DNA of 64,000 bases from the NCBI RefSeq assembly GCF_036588685.1, contig NC_086380.1, forward strand, positions 48,844,544 to 48,908,543, written 5' to 3'. The translations under genes and the position numbers were made by a program. The DNA comes from Mytilus trossulus. Taxonomy: Eukaryota; Mollusca; Bivalvia; Mytilida; Mytilidae. Positions 55,986 to 64,000 of the stretch are shown in pieces (within the stretch, counting starts at the first letter, position 1; each line of letters begins with the position of its first letter). The notes below the pieces were generated by a model. That model ran no database searches. It saw only the letters and a program-made list of their open reading frames with translations, and was not told where the DNA came from.

Positions 55986-57780
55986 TATACCATAGAAATA
56001 AATAATTCAGAAAAAGGTTTAGTGCCTTTAAACTATGATAAACCCCTCTCAATCTTTGTATACGTGTCCCAAGTCTGGAACCTGCACTTTGTGGCAAACG
56101 TCGGATCTGATGAATTAATAAACAGCTGCGCCATGAGCGCATGATACGCCCGACATCTAGTGTGGAAGTTTTATGCAATAATCATAATTAGTTTCTGAGG
56201 AAGTTTTAAGCAATAACCATTTATTGTTTTTGAGACACGGCGGGACATGTGAAACCCCCCCCTACCCTGTTTTTTTTAACAAATACCACTAAAATAAAAT
56301 TTTGAATCAAACCAAAAAGTATACAGATCTTTAAATTAGTATAACAAAGAAGTGTGTACAGTTTCAAGCAATAATCATAAAATTTTTTGAGATACTGCGC
56401 GACATGTAAAAAAATTTGTAAGGGTTCCGCGGAACCCAGTGTCTCGCCTACTTTTGCTGTAAATCGCAGGCTCAACAAAATTTGAGGAAAAAAATCAATA
56501 AAAATATTCCTCTTGATACTATCTTTTGATTGTAAGAAGCTTCTGTCCATGTTTGGTAAAAATCTAGGATAGTTAATGAATCTAATAAATGTTTTGGAAA
56601 CTTTAACTGCAGACTGTATGTAATGTTAACTGGAAGAAAAACTAAGTCCATTTAAAAGTAAAATACGGAAAAAATGGATTAATTTTTTTACAAAATTTAC
56701 TTCTGGATACTATCTAATCTTATGATCATCAATAAGCTTCTGTCCAAGTTTGGTACAAACCCAGGATAGTTAAAGAAAGTTATTAAAATTTTAAAAATTT
56801 TAACCACAGAGTGAATGTAATGTTTCCCCGCAGAAAAACTAAGTCCATTTAAAAATAAAATACGGAAAAAATGGATTTATTTTTTACAAAATTAACTTCT
56901 GGATACTATCTTATGATCATAAATAAGCTTCTGCCTAAGTTTGGTACAAACCCAGGATAGTTTGAGAAAGTTATTAAAATTTAAAAAACTTAAACCACAG
57001 ACTGAATATAATGTTTCCCCGCAGAAAAAACTAAGTCCATTTATAAGTAAAATACGGAAAAAATGGAATTTTATTTTCACAAAATTTACTTCTAGATACT
57101 ATCTTATAATCATAAACAAGCTTCTGTCCAAGTTTGGTAGAAATCCAGTACAGTTTAAGAAAGTTATTAAAATTTCAAAAACTTTAACCACAGAGTGAAT
57201 ATTTGTGGACGCCACCGACGACGACGCCGACGGAAAGTAGGATCGCTTAGTCTCGCTTTTTCGACTAAAGTCGAAGGCTCGACAAAAAAACAAATCCCTT
57301 TTTTTACAAAATACTCAATAACTCAAAAATGAAGTTTTGAGTCATCACCAAAATTTGAGTATACAGATCTTTAGATTAATATAACAAAGAAGTGTGTAAA
57401 GTTTTAAGCAATAATCATAAATCGTTTTTGAGATATGGCGCGACATGTAAAAAAAAACTCCCCCTTTTTTTACAAAATACTCAAAAACTCAAAAATGAAA
57501 TTTTGATTCATCACCAAAAAGTATACAGATATTAAGATTAATATAACTAAGAAGTGTGTAAAGTTTTAAGCAATAATCAAGAAACGTTTTTGAGATGCGG
57601 TGCGACATGTGAAAAAAACCACACCCCTGTTTAAGTAACAAAGTGCCGTAACTCAAAAAGTTTAAATCTTATTTTCACCAAAAAGTATACAGATCATTTG
57701 ACCATCATAAGAAACAACTATATTAAGTTTCATGAAATTTGGATAAGTCGTTCTTAAGTTACGGTGCGACATGCAGTCAG
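55986..57780. repeat. Two nested tandem-array elements
   Basis: The outer array has ~155-bp units (AAGTGTGTAAAGTTTTAAGC, AAGCAATAATCATAAA, GCGACATGT) at about 56200-56410 and 57300-57775. It is split by an inner element (about 56422-57290) that starts with the perfect palindrome GGGTTCCGCGGAACCC (56422-56437). The inner element contains ~190-bp units (CTTCTGTCCAAGTTTGGTAC, near 56539, 56738, 56929, 57120) and ends with GACGACGACGCCGACGG (57218-57234) and the stem TTCGACT-AA-AGTCGAA (57260-57275). There is no coding capacity. Confidence 0.6.
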
Positions 57781-58520
57781 AGCTCAGACATAAATAAGTC
57801 TGAATCTGCTTTTGACTCATAGAGGTCTAGATTTGTAAGTTTTAGGATTTGTCTCCCTTTAATGTAAGACAAAATACGACTTGAATAAGTCCAATATTGT
57901 TAAACAAGAAATAATTGACCAGAATCAAAAAGTTGCAAATATCGACTCCTACAAGTCGATGAGTGATCAAAATTGGTTAACTTCAAGACCCACGCATATT
58001 TATAAGGAGGCCATGCATCTAAATTAAATAATGACAACATTGAAAGCCAATGCTTTGTCTTCTAAAGAAAAATATGAATGAGTGTCTAAAAAATTGGAGA
58101 TAATGTTAATTAACCTTACAATGCAACCACCTGGAATCACACTTAATGAGGTAAAACATAGATGTGTTTAGTAAGGATGTTCAATTAGATAATTAAATAT
58201 AGATAGCTCTTGAAAGTCCTTGTGAACTCTCATACAGGTTTTTGCTGTCATAGGTGGTGTAGTTTGGCCAAAAAGAAACATTAGGTTTTTTCACCAACAT
58301 AAATAGACCTAAACAAGTCTGTAATTTTCTGACTTAGATATAAGTCTAAAATTGAAACTACATTTTTATAATAAATACATGTTTCGACTTATTTAAGTCA
58401 AAAACAAAAATCGACTTGTTCATGTTTACGCCGGACAGACGGACGGACGGACAGACAGACACCGGACATTTGTATACCATAATACGTCCCGTCAAAATTT
58501 TGACGGGCGTATACAAATGA
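57781..58520. mobile_element. Element terminus with 20-bp palindrome and GGACGG block
   Basis: GACGGACGGACGGACAGAC (about 58437-58460) is followed by the perfect 20-bp palindrome CCCGTCAAAATTTTGACGGG (58488-58507). Further inside are repeated TAAGTC/GACTTA phrases. The left boundary is uncertain. I recognise this palindrome as widespread in molluscan repeats. Confidence 0.5.
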
Positions 58521-58640
58521 AGTCCTGAATGGACCTGGATATATAATAGTTAATTCAACATAGCTTATAAAACATTTGCATTTAATTTCATTCAAGAAGA
58601 GTCCAAACCAACTTGTGATAAAAATATTTAAGTTTAACGA

Positions 58641-60056
58641 TTAGGCCAATTAAAATTAATTGCTAGATTTTCATCCCCGCCCGCCCCAATTTTTTTTTAT
58701 TTAACAAAAATATGATTTCCTGATTTTGTTCATGTCCTTTACTGGAAACCATCGATAATTTCGTTTCATTCAACATTTCCTGTTTCAAATTTCGTTTAAA
58801 TTGTATTTCTTCGAGTAATCTAACGAAATGATTGAGTCGACATATTCTGCTGCTCTATGATGACAACATCATCTACCGAGACTATAGATTGATAACAAGA
58901 AGGGCATGAAATATTCGAATAACGAGTAAAACGCCTTGTCATTTAATGCAAATTGCGGTAGTCACAAGTGAATCGAAAACCGTGTTTTTTTCTTTATTTA
59001 TACGATTACTTTGTGTCAGGAACTTTGGACTGTGAATGATATCCAAAGTGCAAAAATTGTAGAACAAATTGGAACAAAAAATGACTGGATTAAAGAAATT
59101 GACAGAAGCATGAGTTTGTTTGATTTATGACCGTATATTGAGATTAAAATTCCCTTATATTTACCCATGGCTGTTGTTTTTGTTGACAAACAGCAAACAC
59201 CCTCTGTAACTGTCCCAATACCCTCAATTTAGTTATTAAACAACAACTGTTTTTGGTTCATGTTTTACATCATAATAACTTTCCACACTGAGTTAACATT
59301 TTATTTTGTACTCATAATACTTGTGTTGCATACAATTTTACCAATAGATAAAGGAAGATGTGGTGTGAGTGCCAATGAGACAACTCTCCATCCAAATAAC
59401 AATTTAAAAATTAAACCATTATAGGTTAAAGTACGGCCTTCAACACGGAGCCTTGGCTCACACCGAACAACAAGCTATAAAGGGCCCCAAAATTACTAGT
59501 GTAAAACCATTCAAACGGGAAAACCAACGGTCTAATCTATATAAACAAAACGAGAAACGAGAAACACGTATATATTACATAAACAAACGACAACTACTGT
59601 ACATCAGATTCCTGACTTAGGACAGGTGCAAACATTTGCAGCGGGATTAAACGTTTTAATGGGCCCTTTTATTGATTTTATGTGGACTACAAACCATTGC
59701 TTAGAAACCAAAATTAATTTGGTGTAGGTCTAGTCCAACTAAGGACAATGAAGGAGAGCATTTCTCTTCTCTTTGATGTATACTATAAATAGGTTTCTAA
59801 AGCGGCAATTACCTGTATAACAGTGGTTGCTAATCAGGGATTTTATTTAAGAGTTTAAAAAATAGTGTCGGATTCCTTATACAGCATGTATATACATTAT
59901 ACAAGCTTGTTTTCCACTATCATATACCCCGCGGTATGAAGAACTTGTGACAAGGGTTTCATATGAAATAAAATTTAAAAAATAAAATCCTCCCACCCGC
60001 CCCATTTTTTTCAAAAATTTGGATGAAAATCTACTTATTAATTTTAGTTGGCCTTA
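58641..60056. mobile_element. Possible ~1.4-kb inverted-repeat element
   Basis: The left GGCCAATTAAAATTAATTGC, TAGATTTTCATCC and the right (complement) GGCCAACTAAAATTAATAAG, TAGATTTTCATCC are about 35-bp imperfect inverted repeats. A type II SINE-like copy lies inside. No duplication was identified; two independent fragments in opposite orientation are the alternative. Confidence 0.35.
59345..59640 (+). repeat. SINE-like type II repeat, long copy
   Basis: The fullest copy of the family here: GTGTGAGTGCCAATGAGACA, CCATTATAGGTTAAAGTACG, CCTTCAACACGGAGCC, ACTAGTGTAAAACCATTC, ATTCCTGACTTAGGACAGG. Confidence 0.85.
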
Positions 60057-60346
60057 GCATAAAAAGTTTATAGTTGAATTTGTTAAGTTACTGCATCTGA
60101 GTTTGATTAATAAAGTTTGAAGTTTTGTAACAAGATATAGTGATAATCCAATTAAAAGATTAAAGTGAAATGTTTATTTAGACTAATGATCCAATTATCA
60201 CCTAATATCAATACAAGGTGTGAATTACAACCAGCACACCTTCATGTAGTTAAAACATTCCAATCGACGAACACACGTCTTTAAATTACATATGATTTAT
60301 ATGGAAGCGATACTATTATTTTCATTTTATAAATAAAACAGTTTAA

Positions 60347-62282
60347 CAGGTCAGGAATAACCACCAATTGGTGGATTATACCTCAATTGACGTATAATCC
60401 ACCAATTGACATATAATGTTGTAGACCAATTGGTGTATAATTCTTTGTTTTTCAAAACAAATTATTCCACCAAAATGGAGCATTGTTTTCTTAAAACCAT
60501 ATTATGGTATGAAAACTTGTCAAACATTCCTAGTTTAGTATAGTGACATATCATATTGCATTTAATCAATTATTGTATTTGCAGTTTCTTCTATTGTTAT
60601 CTTGTCAATTCTTGATTGGCAAACTTACCTGTAATCACCTGTCAATGGACATCATTACTGTCTGTGCACAGTCATGTGATCATGCAGAGCTCCAGATAAG
60701 AATTCACAAATTGGGGTTTTTACCCACCATTTTCTTATATAATTGGGTGATAAAGTTTTTTAATTGCATTATCAATTTCAATTCACCCGTCAGGTTAATA
60801 TCAAATTGGGGTTTTCACCACCAAGCTCCTTAATGTATTGGGTTTTTTCATCGACACAATATTGAAATATTTAGGCAATATCAACCCCTTTTTTCCCATC
60901 TATATGTTTCTTTCTTTTTTAGCTGTTTTATTTGGTTTAGGGTTTTGTGAGGGTTATTTGCTAGCTGTTTTATTTGGTTTATATTCACTGAGGAGCAATT
61001 GTAGGTTTAAATGGTGTCCCGTTTCAAACCTTTTGCCAGTTTTGTATTTTCTCACAAAAACAGATATGTGTATTCACAGGCACTCGTCTTATACCTTAAA
61101 GTTTATATAATAAATTCTGAGACCAGTGCATGGTTTGTATATTCATCAATTCTAACCGTGAAATGAATGAAAAATAGTATATAAACTCTTACACTTGAAT
61201 GATTTTGTTTTATTCAATTTACATAAATCTGGGTTTAGATGACTTTTATTTAAAACTTTTGGTTTCTGATGCTTCATTTCGTAATTGATTTGTCCTTTCA
61301 CTTTTTCCAACTGATTTCGTTTTTGATGAAACTCGGTGTTTATTAGCGATGTTCTCGTTCTGGTACGCACACACGCCCGTGCGTTCGATGGACGTTTCCT
61401 TAAAACACTGGCTGAGTCTTGTTATCATCATAACTTTCCCTAAGCTTTTCAAAAGAAGCCGAAAACATGCTTCTATTCAATATTTTTACCGGACATTCAC
61501 TTTCGTTTTATTTCAATGTATGTTATGATAAATCCCGAGCAATGCGAAAATAATATGACACACGCTAATTGGATAAACGCCGAGAAGATCGAAATGTTTA
61601 CAAAAACACGTGTACCTATTGAGCAACGGAAAACTCAAACAGGGACCCATTTCAGTTACTTGATGCAGGGATCTATTTTTAGAACGACAGGACATTTCCA
61701 ATTATAAATAATATAAAAATAGTTTACGCGACGACTGTAAAACATATAAGGGTAAATAACGCAAATGGTAGCCAATAAAAGGGTTGAGAACTCATGTTTT
61801 TGGCATATTATTGGGTTTTCCGTTGAATTAATTGGGTTGTTGAACCCTTCAATGGACAATTGCATTGGGTTTTCTATTATTTGTATTGCGTGATCACGCA
61901 AATACGCAGCTTATCTGGAGCTCTGGATCATGAGTACAACTCCACAGGTGAATGGAGCTCTTTGTTAAAACTTGACTTCCATTATCAAAAGTCAATCATG
62001 GTCAATAGTACAAATGTTTCAACAAAAGAATTGTTGTCAACATGCATTCTCAAGAGATGCAGCAGTCATTGAAAAAACTGAAACTTTGGAAGGACTCAAT
62101 AAGTGTCATAAAATAGGTTGCAAGTTGCAAAATCATGCTCCTATCTCGCACAAGCACTTTATTACAAAAAAACTTGTATTATACGTCAATTGGTCTATAC
62201 CCATATATGTCAATTGGTGGATTATACGTCAATTGAGGTATAATCAATCCACCAATTGTGGTTATTCCTAAATCCTGACCTG
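60347..62282. mobile_element. 1.9-kb element with ~100-bp terminal inverted repeats containing internal palindromes
   Basis: The left end CAGGTCAGGAATAACCACC and the right end (complement CAGGTCAGGATTTAGG, AATAACCAC) continue as inverted repeats for about 100 bp. Each repeat carries its own 17-bp-arm palindrome (CAATTGGTGGATTATAC ... GTATAATCCACCAATTG). It is perfect on the left (60365-60381 with 60392-60408) and has a 4-bp insertion on the right. The flanks read TTTAA and TTCAA, so a target duplication is uncertain. Internal open frames are short and show no transposase motif. Confidence 0.65.
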
Positions 62283-63089
62283 TTCAAGACCTGCTTTATT
62301 ATTTATTAATGCAGTTTCAGCAAGATGAATAGTTTGAATAAATTTAACAAGCAATCTTCTTTTTTTTCTTCTCTTTAGCATGTTAAGGTCCAGGATTCAT
62401 CATCAACAAGGTTGATGTTGATGACAGGTCTATTATCCACACTCAAATGAAAAAAAGTGAAGGCCAAGGTGTCGTCGATTTATTGACGTTTCTGGAGAGC
62501 AGGTTTAAAGCTCTCTACACTTGTTGCTCACACAATTATATCCTCTACCATGCTACATGGTTCCAGTTAACTATTGTGAACACAAAGAATGATTTTTGTT
62601 TGTTAGGGACATTTCATCATTCGTTATTTGTATCATTTCCCGAAAATGACAATCACAAATAAATGACAGAATGGAACCATGACATGTTTAATTGTTTAAA
62701 GCATTACCCAAATACTTTCAAAACCTATTGATTATCCTAAAAAATTGATGAATTATAGCTGTTCAAAGTCGAAGGTGACCACTGCGTCCTTTACTGGTAA
62801 CTTCGAACAATAAGGAGCAAGAAAGAGGACAACGGGTGTAAAGTTTCGTAAACCAGTTGGATAAGTAATATTAAACCAGTAACGAATGGAACGTGAATTC
62901 CGGACGTCTCACTAATAAGCGACAATAAGCGTCAAGAAGCGTCAAGAAGCGACAAATGGAAGTTTTTAACGACCTTGACTGGCTATACAGCCCTTGCACG
63001 GTCGACAAGAAGCGACAAGAAGATTTGTCCCAAACTTTATAGACAAACATGCCAGGAACATATGACTATGCAAATCTAATGAAACTGTG
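62283..63089. other. Intergenic with short GCGACAAGAA repeats
   Basis: About 62930-63022 has a run of AAGCGACAA/AAGCGTCAA units. The frame at 62447-62662 is not protein-like enough to support. Confidence 0.4.
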
Positions 63090-63290
63090 TAGGCTATAAA
63101 AAAGATAATGTGGTGTGATTGCCAATGAGACAAGTCTCCAAAAGAGATTAAATGACACAGAAATTAACAACTGTAGGTAACCGTACGGCCTTCAACAATG
63201 AGCAAAGCCCATACCGCATAGTCAGCTATAAAAGGCCTCAAAATGAGAAATGTAAAACAATTCAAACGAGGAAACTAATCTTCAATCTTT
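63090..63290 (+). repeat. SINE-like type II variant
   Basis: Carries TGTGGTGTGATTGCCAATG, AAATGACACAGAAATTAAC, GTACGGCCTTCAACAATGAG and CCGCATAGTCAGCTATAAAA. Confidence 0.85.
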
Positions 63291-63330
63291 GTCGTGATGA
63301 CAGGGTTGTAAATGATCCTCTCTTGTAAAC

Positions 63331-63484
63331 CAGAGGCGGATTTAGGGGGGAACAGGGGGCCCGCCCCCCTTTTGAGAAAAAGATTGGTTGGTTATATAGG
63401 GAATCACTGAAGCGTGACGGGAGGGGGTTCCCTCTTAGGCAGTCAGTGGGCCCCCACTTATAAATATTTCTAGATCCGCCACTG
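63331..63484 (-). mobile_element. hAT-like MITE, second copy, 154 bp
   Basis: The ends CAGAGGCGGATTTAG and CTAGATCCGCCACTG are flanked by TAAAC on both sides (63326-63330 and 63485-63489). It is inverted relative to 51973-52132. Confidence 0.78.
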
Positions 63485-63664
63485 TAAACTGATTATTATC
63501 ACTAATTTAGTTTCTCCTTTGTAGTTAGATATTGTAGGTGGCGCATTAAAAATAGTAAAGAATCAATGTATGAAGTGAAAAAAAGAAAAGAAATGGTTAT
63601 TCAGGAAGTCTAAATGACATGAAAAATTAAAAAATAATAAAAATTAAAACAAATTTATATCAAA

Positions 63665-64000
63665 TCATCCACTTAAACGGTTTGTTTCCTCTATGTACTC
63701 CGCTAATAGTTGAGTGATATTTTCTACATTTGGCAAATTGATTGTTAATAAATTGTCTAAATCTGTTGGAATTTGTCCTGTTATAAAGTAGATTTGATGA
63801 AATAATGTGTCTCTGACATCTGAATACAGATCACATTCTCAAAAATGGTTGTACCTTTTTTTTTTGCAGTGATCACAGGTTTCCGATTTGATGTGCTGGT
63901 TTATTATAAATTGGTATGCATTTAATTCAGAATAACCTGTTCGAAAACTGTTGATTATGTTGTACATTTTTTTTTTACGGGAAGTCTTTTTTAACTTTAT
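63665..64000 (-). pseudogene. 3' end of a non-LTR retrotransposon polyprotein (decayed, runs off window)
   Basis: On the minus strand one frame reads FRTGYSELNAYQFIINQHIK then SETCDHC. After a frame break at an A-run near 63860 it continues ECDLYSDVRDTLFHQIYF and ends NITQLLAEYIEETNRLSG, stop at 63665. CxxC...H...C near the C-terminus is the usual zinc-finger-like tail of many non-LTR reverse transcriptases. The frame break shows it is dead, assuming the assembly is correct here. The family within the class is unknown. Confidence 0.5.

Noticed and set aside
60838..61110. 90-aa frame inside the 1.9-kb inverted-repeat element
   Set aside because: It is low-complexity hydrophobic sequence with no transposase or known domain; a duplicated phrase (LAVLFGL) reflects a local DNA repeat.

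Overview
The window looks like nuclear DNA of a bivalve mollusc, most likely a mytilid mussel. It is AT-rich, its genes are split into short exons by long introns, and it is filled with interspersed repeats whose wording I recognise from mussel genomes. These include two SINE-like families, a tRNA-derived SINE, and long elements that end in hairpins next to GGACGGACGG blocks. No bacterial-style operons, rRNA or CRISPR arrays are visible. The organism call rests on recognition of repeats, not on a database search.

Layout. (1) 1-17608, plus strand: the 3' part of an arginine/serine-rich splicing-factor gene of the Srrm2/3/4 (Srrm234) family. Seven constitutive-looking coding exons end in a C-terminal segment matching the eMIC (enhancer of microexons) domain. 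A candidate 12/16-nt microexon and a 96-nt cassette exon sit in the intron that splits that domain. The introns hold several mobile elements. (2) 23840-24688, plus strand: one uninterrupted open frame for an NHL/TRIM-type beta-propeller protein. (3) 29471-36058 and 48606-53981, minus strand: two complete five-coding-exon paralogues of microsomal glutathione S-transferase 3 (MGST3, MAPEG family) with matching intron phases. The second has two alternative first coding exons of identical length. (4) 38205-42081, between the paralogues: a 3.9-kb non-autonomous transposon with terminal inverted repeats built from 16-bp tandem units and a perfect 8-bp target-site duplication. (5) 54000-64000: repeat-dominated DNA with nested tandem-array elements, a 1.9-kb long-inverted-repeat element, a hAT-like MITE and the decayed 3' end of a non-LTR retrotransposon.

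The three gene types are functionally unrelated: splicing control, a propeller protein of unknown partner, and membrane glutathione/lipid-peroxide metabolism. The most interesting biology is (a) the apparent alternative-splicing switch inside the eMIC domain, (b) the mutually exclusive first exons of MGST3, and (c) a Helitron-like repeat family whose terminal hairpin shows compensatory base changes between two copies.
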